Assembly: GCA_022600935.1 (NCBI GenBank) | Contig: JAHZJL010000140.1 | Location: 1-41,859, forward strand | DNA length: 41,859 nt | Direction of reading: 5' to 3' | DNA from: Gammaproteobacteria bacterium | GTDB taxonomy: Bacteria; Pseudomonadota; Gammaproteobacteria; Methylococcales; DRLZ01 | Shown: positions 28,642 to 37,824 of the stretch, piece after piece | Layout of the letters: each line of letters opens with the position of its first letter | How positions within the stretch are numbered: position 1 is the stretch's first letter | Program-made: the position numbers and the translations under genes | Notes under the pieces: generated by a model | The model's input: the letters and a program-made list of their open reading frames with translations, nothing else | Told to the model about the DNA's origin: nothing | Database searches by the model: none

Positions 28642-31218
28642 TCACACGGTATCGGAACGCAATTGAGTTGATTTCGGTAAATCAAGACGCCTCAGGTCGC
28701 GCAAAATACGGTAAGTTTTACGGCCTCCGGGAGATACCAGATATTTCGGAGAATACACCGGGCTGTACTGATCCAGCCATTGTCGGAGCTCATCAATTCC
28801 AATTCCAAGAGCGGCATGGTTTGAATGGTATAAAAAAGCACCAGTCCGGCTCAACACCGGTTTTAAAGGATGATATTCATGGTCTGCAGCAGGTACCAAA
28901 CCCATATTAAAATTTGCTACACCTTGATGCTGCAGAAAACCAATCAACTCGATCTGCAAGAAGTCCATGATGTGATCCGGTGCATGTTGATGAAAGCGTC
29001 TTAAATCCAAACCGGATTCTTTCTGATCAGCAGTATCCAGAATCACTGCAAAGGCCATCAGCTGACGATTGATTCTAACCACAGCACAGGAAAAATTTCT
29101 GATATAGAATGGATCAAAGAATCCGTCAGAATAGCCATATTCGACGATTGCGTTTTGCTCCAGCCAGCTGTCTGACACCGCTTTTAATTCCGGGATGAGC
29201 GGTTCCAGCGCATCTCCAGAAACCACCTCAAAAACTGCTCCGGCATCGGTTAAGACCCGATGAATACCTTGCAATTCAGGACTCAATGATTCATTGAATG
29301 CATAATCCTTGAGAGGGATCATCACATCCTCGCCAAGTTGCTCAAACAATAAATCGAAATCTTCGTATAACGTCAGGTGCGCGTCATCAACCAGGAAAAA
29401 CACAGGCCATCCACCATAACGGTCACACAAACCTCGAAATTGCCAGACCAGTTCCGCAAATTCCTTTTCGTCACCAATCGGACTGCCAAGTACAACCCAT
29501 GATTTGCCATAAATCTGATACATCAGAAAACTGTGCTCTGTGGGGCTGAAAAATATCCGTTTATCACCCAGCAAAACCAGATTTGAGCGAATTTCTCTGG
29601 CATTGGCAAGTATCTTGCGAATTGTCTCCAATACCTCGGATTCCGGTCTTTGAGGCAATGGATCTGGCCGGAGTAAATAAACCAGGGTAAACACTGAGGC
29701 GATAACCAAAACCAGCGCGATAGATCTTAAAAACCGCGAGTAATCATGATCGAACCCGACCAAAGTCCATAATTCAGTGGTATACGGAATTTCCTTGAAT
29801 GAAAACAATCCCAACCACACTGTTGTCACCAGGGTTACAGAAAGCAGGCTGACCCATTCCACAGGAAATCCTTCCTGATGCAGTGTGGCTTTACGATAAA
29901 ACTGCACTCTGGCAAGCCAGAGCAAAATCAAAACAAGGCTCAAACTGATCGCTTCCTTGAAACCCAGTCCTTTGAGCAATGATGTCACAATACCAGTAAC
30001 CAGCAGCACCACTGCCAACCAGAATGCCGAATACAAACGTTTTGAAATTCCTCGTGCCGCAAGAAACAACCCCAGCCCCGCTGCCGCTCCCATCAAGTGC
30101 GACAACTCAACAACAGATAAGGGAATATGCAAGACCAGCAGTTTCCTATCAAATCCAATTGGAATCGAACCTGACAATAAAAGGATAATGCCGGCAAGCA
30201 GAACCAGCATGGACAGAATTTGCGGACCGAATTCATGCAACACATCGAAAGTTGTATCCTGTATTCCTTCCAGGCTCTCCCTTTTCAGCATGGCTTCATG
30301 CCAGGTAAACACAATGGATGCAATGATCAATGGAGTCAGATAGTAAATCATTCTGAACATCAGAATGGATGCCAGCAGCGCCGCTGGCGAAATTTGCGGC
30401 AGCCCCAGCAGAATGACAGATTCGAAAACTCCAATGCCACCAGGCACATTGCTCGCGCTACCAGCTATCAAAGCAATGGCAAATACCCCCAAAAACCCCA
30501 GGTAACTGAGGTCAATCCCGGAAGGCAGCAAAACATAAATCAGTAACGCTACCAGACACAGATTTGTCGTGCCCAGGGTAATTTGTTTGAGAATTGTCAG
30601 CGAAGCAGGCAGTCGAATTGACCAGTTACCCAGGGTAATTGTCAAAGGCTTGTTTCTGGAATACAGAATATAACCGGTAACACTGGCTAAAATTATCCAA
30701 CCCATTGCGCGCATTAATATCGGTGAAAACGGCAAATCGGATTTGGAAATGGAATCAGCGCCATGCATGACCATCGATAACGCAAAAATCACGCTCATCC
30801 CGAAGATTGTAGTCAGCGCACACATTGAACTGACTGCTGCCACCTCCACAGTCGATAATCCGATCAACGAGTAGATGCGATAGCGAATGGAAGTACCGGT
30901 GAGCATTGCGAAACCGATATTGTTACCGAATACAGAAGCCAGAAAAGATGCAGTTGCGGAGCTACTGTATTTCACCTTGCGGCGAATATGATGCAAGGCA
31001 ACAATGTCATAGCCGGTAATCGTCAGATAGCTGCTGAAAGTGATCAGCAACGCCAGGATCAGGTATTCTATCGGGAACGAGGTCAGATGATTGCGCAGAT
31101 CATGCAGGCTGATGGTATGTAAGGTATTGTAGATAACCCAGAAAGCAGCACTGACAATGACGATACTGATCAATGCTCCGATCTGTACCATCAGCTTCTT
31201 GCCTAATTGACTTTCCAT
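28642..31218 (-). CDS. mprF: MprF-like phosphatidylglycerol aminoacyltransferase/flippase
   Basis: 858 aa, about the length of Staphylococcus MprF (840). The N-terminal half has many membrane helices, with the flippase-type segment SASNVPGGIGVFE near residue 255. The soluble C-terminal domain (from about residue 555, DUF2156/GNAT-like) includes FLMYQIYGKSWVVLGSPIGD and the LRRFHQHAPDHIMDFLQIELI region. MprF transfers Lys or Ala from tRNA to phosphatidylglycerol and flips the product, lowering surface charge and sensitivity to cationic peptides. Amino-acid specificity cannot be read here. Start ATG 31218 is chosen because AAGGAG lies 8 nt upstream; the track's 31236 start contains that site. 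Confidence 0.92.
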   Translation of the reverse strand: MESQLGKKLMVQIGALISIVIVSAAFWVIYNTLHTISLHDLRNHLTSFPIEYLILALLITFSSYLTITGYDIVALHHIRRKVKYSSSATASFLASVFGNNIGFAMLTGTSIRYRIYSLIGLSTVEVAAVSSMCALTTIFGMSVIFALSMVMHGADSISKSDLPFSPILMRAMGWIILASVTGYILYSRNKPLTITLGNWSIRLPASLTILKQITLGTTNLCLVALLIYVLLPSGIDLSYLGFLGVFAIALIAGSASNVPGGIGVFESVILLGLPQISPAALLASILMFRMIYYLTPLIIASIVFTWHEAMLKRESLEGIQDTTFDVLHEFGPQILSMLVLLAGIILLLSGSIPIGFDRKLLVLHIPLSVVELSHLMGAAAGLGLFLAARGISKRLYSAFWLAVVLLVTGIVTSLLKGLGFKEAISLSLVLILLWLARVQFYRKATLHQEGFPVEWVSLLSVTLVTTVWLGLFSFKEIPYTTELWTLVGFDHDYSRFLRSIALVLVIASVFTLVYLLRPDPLPQRPESEVLETIRKILANAREIRSNLVLLGDKRIFFSPTEHSFLMYQIYGKSWVVLGSPIGDEKEFAELVWQFRGLCDRYGGWPVFFLVDDAHLTLYEDFDLLFEQLGEDVMIPLKDYAFNESLSPELQGIHRVLTDAGAVFEVVSGDALEPLIPELKAVSDSWLEQNAIVEYGYSDGFFDPFYIRNFSCAVVRINRQLMAFAVILDTADQKESGLDLRRFHQHAPDHIMDFLQIELIGFLQHQGVANFNMGLVPAADHEYHPLKPVLSRTGAFLYHSNHAALGIGIDELRQWLDQYSPVYSPKYLVSPGGRKTYRILRDLRRLDLPKSTQLRSDTV

Positions 31219-31291
31219 ACCTGTTCTCCTTAACATGTCAAGCTGGTTTTCGCTTGATTATTCAAGTTGGCAGCACTGACAGCCCTAAAAT

Positions 31292-31328
31292 CAGGTTGTC
31301 AGGATCAATATCCTGATTGAAAAACCTG
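31292..31328. repeat. Compound hairpin in the mprF-fkbM divergent promoter region
   Basis: TCAGGAT, loop CAAT, ATCCTGA (7 bp, perfect) is nested within CAGGTT...AACCTG (6 bp, perfect). More TCAGG/CCTG copies follow to about 31360. It lies between two divergent genes, so an operator or a leader RNA structure is plausible. Confidence 0.6.
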
Positions 31329-31475
31329 ACCTTCTTGTCATCACCTGTCAATCAGGCGACAACACTAATTTGAACGATTGTATTCTAGGATAGAAAAATC
31401 AGCTAGGCATTTCAATGCTTAATGTAAGCTGATAGTGTGTTTGCCCTGAATAACAACTGACAATATAGCAAAACC

Positions 31476-32198
31476 ATGCAACAACAATTATCGCTTCCTT
31501 ACAGGCTCAGACTGTGGCTGGTCAAAGTGTTTGACAAACTGTGCCAGATTCCCAAATGGAGAACACTCGATTCAGTCTTGCAAAACGCATCCTCAACCAA
31601 CAAGCAACTGTTTTTTATACAGATTGGAGCGAATGACGGAGTCATTTACGACCCGATTCACAGATTTGTCAAACACTTTCACTGGCAAGGCATATTGGTT
31701 GAACCGGTCCCGAATTATTTCAACAAACTGAGGGGAAACTATGCCAGTCACAATAACCTGATCTTTGAAAACGTAGCAATTTCCGACCAGAACGTCATAC
31801 GAAATTTTTTTCGGGTGCGCGATGACCTGGAATTTCTTCCTGAATGGTGCAACGGTCTGGGGACATTTGACCGCGATGTGTTGTTAAGCCACAGATGGGC
31901 TATTCCCAACCTGGAAGACTATGTCGTCACCGAGCAAGTCCAGTGTATGACATTCCAGCAATTACTCGACAAACATGCCATCACACACATCGATGTCTTG
32001 TTAATCGATACCGAGGGCCATGATCTTCTGATCCTGCAACAGATTGATTTTGCTGCTCTACGTCCATCGATATTACTATATGAGCATGAATATATCAGTA
32101 AGGAAGACAGGGCTGGTTTTGAGAAAATCCTGATTAAACATGGTTACAGGCTGTCACATCATCTGGGCAATACTCTAGCATATAGCCAAGTCCCGTGA
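31476..32198 (+). CDS. FkbM family methyltransferase
   Basis: 240 aa. SAM-binding motif I is FIQIGANDGVIYDP near residue 50, and the family signature IDVLLIDTEGHDLLIL is near residue 170. FkbM enzymes usually O-methylate sugars or polyketides; in envelope regions they often decorate glycans or glycolipids. No signal peptide is present. It ends 11 bp from the stop of the convergent CDP-alcohol phosphatidyltransferase gene, so the two transcripts must overlap. The target is unknown. Confidence 0.88.
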   Translation: MQQQLSLPYRLRLWLVKVFDKLCQIPKWRTLDSVLQNASSTNKQLFFIQIGANDGVIYDPIHRFVKHFHWQGILVEPVPNYFNKLRGNYASHNNLIFENVAISDQNVIRNFFRVRDDLEFLPEWCNGLGTFDRDVLLSHRWAIPNLEDYVVTEQVQCMTFQQLLDKHAITHIDVLLIDTEGHDLLILQQIDFAALRPSILLYEHEYISKEDRAGFEKILIKHGYRLSHHLGNTLAYSQVP

Positions 32199-32209
32199 TT
32201 ATCCCTCAA

Positions 32210-32791
32210 TCATGCATTCTCAGCCGACAACCGGAAAAAACGCACAATTCTCAGCATCACAAACACATGAGTACCAATTGCTATGGTGATCAGCCACAGA
32301 TCAGTGCGTTCAAACACAATAAACACCAGTAATAACAACCCGCGTTCAAGGTATTCAAACGGGTTTCCAGGACATTGAAAACCATATTTGCCATATAAAG
32401 CACGCGTATATGACATGAGACTGATTCCCAGAAACACGACAAAACTCCAGTAATACAAGACCGGCTGATCCCGGTAGAGATACAACACTGTGCCGACGAT
32501 AATGAATTCGTTATAGCGATCGACCACAGAGTCAATAAATCCACCTGACACTGTCACCTGATTGGTTGCACGTGCGTACGCACCATCGGTTGAATCGCAA
32601 AACCCGGCCATAAAAAACCCGAAAACTGCTACCCAATGGTTGCCAATGATTAACTGAAAACAGGCAAATGCAATAAACACGCAACCCATCAAAGTTATCT
32701 GTATGGGTTTTATTCCAAACCTTGTACACACGCCAAACAAAGGCTCGACACCTTTGGACCAGTATTGTCTTAACACATCTTTATCGTACAT
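32210..32791 (-). CDS. CDP-alcohol phosphatidyltransferase, candidate inositol-lipid synthase
   Basis: 193 aa with about six membrane segments. The complete motif D-x2-D-G-x2-A-R-x8-G-x3-D-x3-D is present: Asp66, Asp69, Gly70, Ala73, Arg74, Gly83, Asp87, Asp91. These enzymes join a CDP-diacylglycerol to an alcohol (glycerol phosphate, serine, inositol phosphate and others). The SYTRALYGKYGF segment loosely resembles the SY-x-RA segment I recall from phosphatidylinositol-phosphate/archaetidylinositol-phosphate synthases. With an inositol-phosphate synthase 4 kb away, inositol phosphate is a reasonable acceptor guess, not proven; PgsA- or PssA-like activity remains possible. ATG 32791 is preferred to the track's TTG 32794. 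Confidence 0.88.
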   Translation of the reverse strand: MYDKDVLRQYWSKGVEPLFGVCTRFGIKPIQITLMGCVFIAFACFQLIIGNHWVAVFGFFMAGFCDSTDGAYARATNQVTVSGGFIDSVVDRYNEFIIVGTVLYLYRDQPVLYYWSFVVFLGISLMSYTRALYGKYGFQCPGNPFEYLERGLLLLVFIVFERTDLWLITIAIGTHVFVMLRIVRFFRLSAENA

Positions 32792-32947
32792 CAATGCTGT
32801 CCTTAGTCCTTTTAAAACAGAAACAATCGCTTCTGACAGAGTTCACCAGGTGAAAACGCTGGAACATTTCTTAAAAAAATCTGATACATTGAGTCAGTGT
32901 TATCTGATTTACAACACCTTGATATTCAACCTGATCAATCCAAACCA

Positions 32948-34042
32948 ATGGAATCATTAACCAGCATGTCAGTCAATGATTTGTTTTCCGCAATGCCTGA
33001 ACTGATTGAACAAATTGATCTCACCACCGGCATTGTCATCACTCTCAACATCCTGCTGATTATATTTTCCAAACCATTGGTCGGCATGGTGTACCAGGAA
33101 AGTCAGTATGACGGCCGCTTCAACCAGCGATTGACTGTATTCCGGGTACTCAATCTGATTATCCTGGTAGCATTCGGTTATTACCAGTTTTATGCAGGGC
33201 GTGACAATCATTCACTGGCGCTCAAACTGTTAACGATTCCTGTTGTCATTTATCTGGCTGTACTCAGTGTACATCTGGCCAGTTACTGGATACTCAAACG
33301 TTATGGTAAACAACGGGAGATTAAAGACCAGGTTCGCCAGATTGAAACCTACCATACCCGCTTGCTGACATTGTTCGTTCAGATTCTTATTTTTATCATC
33401 AGCCTGATTACCATTGTCAGAATTCTGGGGTTCAACACCTTGCTTGAAGCGGGTGGAGTCATCGGTTTTATCGGGGTATTACTGGCACTAACTCAAGGCA
33501 GTTGGGCACCGGATATCTTCAGTGGCATCATTATTCTTAACAGTGACATGGTTGAAGAAGGTGATGTGTTATTACTTCAAGGACAAGAACGTGTCTATGG
33601 CATGGTGTTCAAAACCAAGGTTTTTCACACGGAGATTCTCAATTTGATCAACAACCATCGCATCATGGTTCGTAACAGCCAGTTACGCGATCAGATCATC
33701 CACAATCTGTCCAAATTCGCCTCTGCCAAAGGCTTGCGTGAAAAACTCAGTTTTAAAATTGGATATGACGAACGCCCGTCCGATGTCAAAACCATGCTGG
33801 AACAAGCCTGGAACCAGGCAGTAGAACAACAGATCAGCGGACTGGAAACTCAATATCCAGTACAAATCGTGATTGGTGATACCGGCGACCATGCAGTCGA
33901 ATGGTGGGTGTTTTATCACACCAAGGATATTGAACAATTACCAAGAATTCGCGCTGAATTGAATGAAATTTTTCTGGAAACATCGATTGAACATAATATT
34001 TCGCTGGCAACGCCATTAACCCATGCCGTCAACCAAACCTGA
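32948..34042 (+). CDS. MscS-family mechanosensitive ion channel
   Basis: About 364 aa. Roughly four N-terminal membrane segments lead to the pore helix and beta domain: GGVIGFIGVLLALTQGSWAPDIFSGIIIL is the MscS pore region, followed by the conserved VEEGDVLLLQGQERVYGMV beta-domain turn. The C-terminal part is the cytoplasmic vestibule. It would release solutes on hypo-osmotic shock. The track's ATG 32897 adds 17 residues; ATG 32948 looks more typical, but the start is uncertain. It is divergent from the CDP-alcohol phosphatidyltransferase gene. Confidence 0.88.
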   Translation: MESLTSMSVNDLFSAMPELIEQIDLTTGIVITLNILLIIFSKPLVGMVYQESQYDGRFNQRLTVFRVLNLIILVAFGYYQFYAGRDNHSLALKLLTIPVVIYLAVLSVHLASYWILKRYGKQREIKDQVRQIETYHTRLLTLFVQILIFIISLITIVRILGFNTLLEAGGVIGFIGVLLALTQGSWAPDIFSGIIILNSDMVEEGDVLLLQGQERVYGMVFKTKVFHTEILNLINNHRIMVRNSQLRDQIIHNLSKFASAKGLREKLSFKIGYDERPSDVKTMLEQAWNQAVEQQISGLETQYPVQIVIGDTGDHAVEWWVFYHTKDIEQLPRIRAELNEIFLETSIEHNISLATPLTHAVNQT

Positions 34043-34099
34043 TCAAAATGTCTTTCTCACAACACCCGGGATTGACCTCAATGAAAGATAATGCCTGGC

Positions 34100-35149
34100 T
34101 TAATCCATCTCGCCAACATAATTTGCCAACAACATTGCCTGTATTTCGCCAATCGAATCTTTTTTCGATAATTCACCTGCTGCAATTTTTTGCTCAATTT
34201 GAGCCAAAATCCAGCTGAGTTTGACCATTGTCGAAGCGTGTGTCATGTTGGCAACCGGAATTGCCCCGGACTCTTGAAGCGCATGACTGGTTGCATAGTT
34301 TGAATCCAGAGTAGAATTAGCCGGAAAAGCACTGCCAATCACAACGGGTTTGGCGTGTTGGCTCGCTGCCAGAATAAACTGGCTCCAATTGTATTCTCCA
34401 GTATTCGGCAGATTACCTGCGCCAAACGATTGAATGATCAAAGCCTTGACTGAATCTGATGAAATCAATGGAAGCAGACAATCTGGTGTCAGCCCCGGTA
34501 CAACACCGATCTGAAGCACTCCTTCACTGAATTCTGGCCGGAATTGAAGCGTCTCTGTTGAATCCACATGCCCTCTGCGTTTAGCATGGCTTTGCAAACT
34601 GATGTGCTCACTGATGGTGCCTAAAAGCCCATCATCTGGGGCTTGAAATGCTTGAAAACTGCGCTCATCTGTTTTGTAAACACGACACCCCCGATAAATC
34701 GTATGGTTAAAACTCACCACGACTTCAGCCAGCGCTGAACGGGCAACCAATCCTGCCCGCAATAAATTTGTGCGCGCATCACCATGTGCAATATCAGTTG
34801 GAGCCTGAGAGCCGGTCAGCACAACTGGCAGGTTGAGCTGGCCACCAAAGGCGAATGCCAGAGCAGCCGCTGTATAATGCATGGTATCGGTACCATGTAC
34901 GACGACAAATCCAGCATAACCATAGTCCAGACGTGAATAGATAGCCTTGGCTATTTGTGTCCAGTCTGCCGGAAGCATGTTTGTACTGTCCTTGTTCAAC
35001 AACGGCACAAAATCGTAATCCATTAACCCGAAATCATCAGCGGTATTTCTGAATGAGTCGGGGGCTTCAGGGGGGTGAAGCACACCACTGGAATCCCTGA
35101 CCATACCGATGGTCCCACCGGTATAAATCAGGCAGATTTTTTGATTCAT
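34100..35149 (-). CDS. ansA: Type I L-asparaginase
   Basis: 349 aa. The first catalytic threonine is in IYTGGTIGM (about Thr13), and the second in VVHGTDTMHYTAAAL near residue 90. The lack of a signal peptide suggests the cytoplasmic type I enzyme, converting Asn to Asp. It follows gatA by 46 nt, where gatB often lies. The archaeal GatD subunit is an asparaginase relative, but GatD has an extra N-terminal domain missing here, so plain asparaginase is favoured. Confidence 0.9.
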   Translation of the reverse strand: MNQKICLIYTGGTIGMVRDSSGVLHPPEAPDSFRNTADDFGLMDYDFVPLLNKDSTNMLPADWTQIAKAIYSRLDYGYAGFVVVHGTDTMHYTAAALAFAFGGQLNLPVVLTGSQAPTDIAHGDARTNLLRAGLVARSALAEVVVSFNHTIYRGCRVYKTDERSFQAFQAPDDGLLGTISEHISLQSHAKRRGHVDSTETLQFRPEFSEGVLQIGVVPGLTPDCLLPLISSDSVKALIIQSFGAGNLPNTGEYNWSQFILAASQHAKPVVIGSAFPANSTLDSNYATSHALQESGAIPVANMTHASTMVKLSWILAQIEQKIAAGELSKKDSIGEIQAMLLANYVGEMD

Positions 35150-35195
35150 TGTGATCCGTCTGTTTTAAAGCAGATTAACCCAGCATCACTTCGGA

Positions 35196-36650
35196 TTATT
35201 CAACAGTTGGTAATTGTTGATGCCAGTCAGTCTCCTGCTGAAAACGGTGGGTCATATTCAATAATTTGGGTTCACTCCAGTACTTGCCTATGAGCTGCAT
35301 CCCAATTGGCAAACCGTTTGAATCAAATCCGGCTGGATGCGCAATTGCCGGGATACCGGCCAGATTAATCGGTAAGGTGTAAATATCGCCAAGATACATT
35401 TGCACCGGATCGTCAGTTTTCTCACCAAGCTTGAATGCCGTGGTAGGATTTACCGGGCCAGCAATGACATCGACTTGCTCGAATGCATTGTGAAAATCAT
35501 CCGCAATCAGGTGCCGAATTCGCTGTGCTTTCAGATAGTAAGCATCATAATAACCGGCTGATAACACATAGGTTCCAATCATGATGCGGCGTTTGACCTC
35601 ATCGCCAAATCCTTCGCCACGCGAACGCTTGTACAAATCTTCCAGATCAACCGGATTCTCGCAGCGATACCCATAGCGCACGCCATCATAGCGCGAGAGG
35701 TTGGATGATGCTTCGGCTGGCGCTAGAACATAATACGTTGGGACTGCGAGATGTGTATTGGGAAGGCTGATTTCAACAACGTCTGCTCCCAGCTTGCGAT
35801 ACACGGCAACTGCCTGATCGATTGCAGTCGCCACTTCATCGTTAAGACCATCGCCAAAATACTCTTTCGGTATACCAATTTTGACGCCATTCAAATCATC
35901 ATCAAGAGACGCCATGTAATCCGGCACAGGGTGTTCGGCACTGGTTGAATCGCGCTCATCAAAACCAGCCATTGCCTGCAACAGAATTGCTGCATCTTTG
36001 GCACTTTTGGCGATAGGCCCACCCTGATCCAGACTTGATGCATACGCAATCATCCCCCAGCGAGACACCCTTCCATACGTTGGTTTTAACCCGGTCAATC
36101 CGCACAACGCCGCTGGTTGGCGGATTGAACCACCGGTATCCGTACCTGTCGCCGCTGCACATAATCCAGCAGCGACAGCAGCTGCTGATCCGCCCGAGGA
36201 GCCTCCCGGGACACAGTCAGTATTCCAGGGATTTTTGACAGGTCCGTACCAGCTTGATTCGTTGGATGAACCCATCGCGAACTCATCCAAATTGGTTTTA
36301 CCTAAAACGACCACGCCAGACTGCTTGAGTTTTTCCACAGCTGTTGCGTCGTAAGGTGCAACAAATTGATCCAGCATTTTCGATCCGCAACTGGTGCGAA
36401 TGCCATTTGTGCAGAATATATCCTTGTGCGCAATCGGAATGCCTTGCAGCAATCCCTTATCGCCAGATTGAATCCGTTGATCGGCATTTTCTGCGTCGAG
36501 AAGCGCCTGTTCTTCTGTGACTGTAATATAGCTGTTGTAAGTCGAGTCATACTGTTTGATCCGTTCAAGAAAATTACGAGTCAGCTCGACGCTGGTAAAT
36601 TCGCCTGACTGAAGCCCCTGAGCAAGTTCGAAAATTGATTTGTTTACCAT
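35196..36650 (-). CDS. gatA: Glu-tRNA(Gln)/Asp-tRNA(Asn) amidotransferase subunit A
   Basis: 484 aa amidase-signature protein. The catalytic triad is Lys76 (AHKD), cis-Ser151 (GGSSGGS) and Ser175 ([10 protein letters not shown]), with the same spacing as characterised GatA (Lys79, Ser154, Ser178 in Staphylococcus). It releases ammonia from glutamine for transamidation of mischarged tRNA by GatB. The start is ATG 36650, 91 nt after gatC. Confidence 0.97.
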   Translation of the reverse strand: MVNKSIFELAQGLQSGEFTSVELTRNFLERIKQYDSTYNSYITVTEEQALLDAENADQRIQSGDKGLLQGIPIAHKDIFCTNGIRTSCGSKMLDQFVAPYDATAVEKLKQSGVVVLGKTNLDEFAMGSSNESSWYGPVKNPWNTDCVPGGSSGGSAAAVAAGLCAAATGTDTGGSIRQPAALCGLTGLKPTYGRVSRWGMIAYASSLDQGGPIAKSAKDAAILLQAMAGFDERDSTSAEHPVPDYMASLDDDLNGVKIGIPKEYFGDGLNDEVATAIDQAVAVYRKLGADVVEISLPNTHLAVPTYYVLAPAEASSNLSRYDGVRYGYRCENPVDLEDLYKRSRGEGFGDEVKRRIMIGTYVLSAGYYDAYYLKAQRIRHLIADDFHNAFEQVDVIAGPVNPTTAFKLGEKTDDPVQMYLGDIYTLPINLAGIPAIAHPAGFDSNGLPIGMQLIGKYWSEPKLLNMTHRFQQETDWHQQLPTVE

Positions 36651-36741
36651 TGATTGAGTTAAACCATGGGGATTGAGGATTGATTGTTGAGCAAACCGTT
36701 TTTGAGCAGTTGCTGAATGCAGTGATTGTCGTTGTATACTG

Positions 36742-37029
36742 TTATTCGATCACTTTGGGAACCATAAACAATTCATCAGCAGACGCCGGAGCATTATCCA
36801 TCAACTGATCACGCTGGTCGTTTTCAGTCACTTTATCAAGGCGCAAGCGTTGATTCATGTTTAACGGATGCGCCATTGGCGTAATAGCGTCAACTTGTGC
36901 TGTATTCATTGTTTCAACAAGATCGAGAATATTGGACAAATCACTGGCATACTGTCCAGTTTCCGATTCACTGATCGACAACCGGGCAAGATGAGCAATT
37001 TTAAGAACCTGATCACTATCCAGAGACAT
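36742..37029 (-). CDS. gatC: Glu-tRNA(Gln)/Asp-tRNA(Asn) amidotransferase subunit C
   Basis: 95 aa, normal length. It belts GatA and GatB together. Conserved features are [16 protein letters not shown] at the N-terminus, [14 protein letters not shown] in the middle, and a C-terminal [11 protein letters not shown] tail. gatC leads gatA; no gatB gene is in the window, and an asparaginase gene occupies the next position. Confidence 0.96.
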   Translation of the reverse strand: MSLDSDQVLKIAHLARLSISESETGQYASDLSNILDLVETMNTAQVDAITPMAHPLNMNQRLRLDKVTENDQRDQLMDNAPASADELFMVPKVIE

Positions 37030-37545
37030 AAAACACCTATAACTTGATAATCCGAGCTTTACCTAAACGAAAGTTAACTCGTTATAATAACCGATTCAAC
37101 ACTCAAGACGCCAAAAATTCGATACGGAAGATGATGCAGTAATCATTGCATTGCGGTCTTAGAACCCGTTCAAGATCTTGATCAATGGATGGAGTGCCAG
37201 GCAACAGTGGGCGAAAAAGCACAGCATTCTGGAGATGTGAGCATTTTGAGTCCACTTTTAACACCGCAATACACCATTGTGGTGAGACCTGGAACAGGTT
37301 CTTAAATGCTGCCTGGTATAAAATGCCCAAGCGAAAAGCTCTTGAATCAAGTGGATTTTTTTGATGCTTCGAGCCGAACAGTTGTGCTGTTTAACGAGAA
37401 GCAGCGAAACAATACACCGATTTCAAGGGCTTTGCAGCGGATATCTTTGTTAACCAGACAGCTTCTTAATAGTTAATTCCGCAGCATCAGTACAATAGTG
37501 AGTTAATAACACACCTTGTGACAATAACCAGGAGAACAATTGTTC
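37030..37545. other. 516-bp gatC-yhbY intergenic region
   Basis: The divergent region holds the gatC promoter side (AT-rich, about 37030-37100), a candidate MITE-like element (37162-37301), a 56-codon open frame (37306-37476) that I do not trust as a gene, and the AGGAG ribosome-binding site of yhbY at about 37530. No RNA gene was recognised. Confidence 0.55.
37159..37304. mobile_element. Candidate MITE-like element, 140 bp with TTA flanks
   Basis: GAACCCGTTCAAGATC at the left end and the reverse complement of GACCTGGAACAGGTTC at the right end match at 13 of 16 positions. Both ends are directly flanked by TTA, consistent with a 3-bp target duplication of the kind (TNA) made by some IS5-group elements. 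It carries no transposase. The ORF listed at 37103-37330 on the minus strand merely reads through it. The same sequence elsewhere in the genome would confirm it. Confidence 0.5.
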
Positions 37546-37824
37546 ATGTTGAATAAAAATCAGATAACTCAACTCAAGTCTCGTGCTCACCACCTTAAGC
37601 CTGTGGTAACCACCGGCCAGGCCGGCCTCACAGATGCGGTACTGGAAGAAATTGAGATTGCTCTCAACCACCATGAGCTGATCAAGGTCAAGGTACGCAG
37701 TGGAGACAGGGATGACCGCAAGCAGATCATCAACAGCATCCAATCCAAAACCCAATCGGACATTATTCAAGTTATCGGCCAAATCGCCGTCCTGTATCGG
37801 AAAAATCCAGACAACCATGGATAG
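37546..37824 (+). CDS. yhbY: CRS1-YhbY (CRM) domain RNA-binding protein
   Basis: About 92 aa. The single CRM domain includes HHLKPVVTTGQAGLTDAVLEEIEIAL and HELIKVKVRSGDRDDR. YhbY associates with pre-50S ribosomal subunits. Start: an AGGAG site lies 11 nt before ATG 37546 and 5 nt before an in-frame TTG at 37540; either is possible. The usual neighbours (rlmE/ftsH, greA) are absent. The next gene overlaps it by 8 nt. Confidence 0.94.
   Translation: MLNKNQITQLKSRAHHLKPVVTTGQAGLTDAVLEEIEIALNHHELIKVKVRSGDRDDRKQIINSIQSKTQSDIIQVIGQIAVLYRKNPDNHG

Noticed and set aside
34100-35149. Asparaginase gene as GatD, a tRNA amidotransferase subunit
   Set aside because: GatD is archaeal and has an extra N-terminal domain; this protein begins directly with the TGGTIG region and has the normal type I asparaginase length.
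37103-37330. 75-aa ORF on the minus strand as a gene
   Set aside because: It runs across the whole MITE-like element, including both terminal repeats, and has no recognisable domain or ribosome-binding site.
37450-37818. 122-aa minus-strand ORF opposite yhbY
   Set aside because: It is the antisense shadow of the clear CRM-domain gene yhbY.
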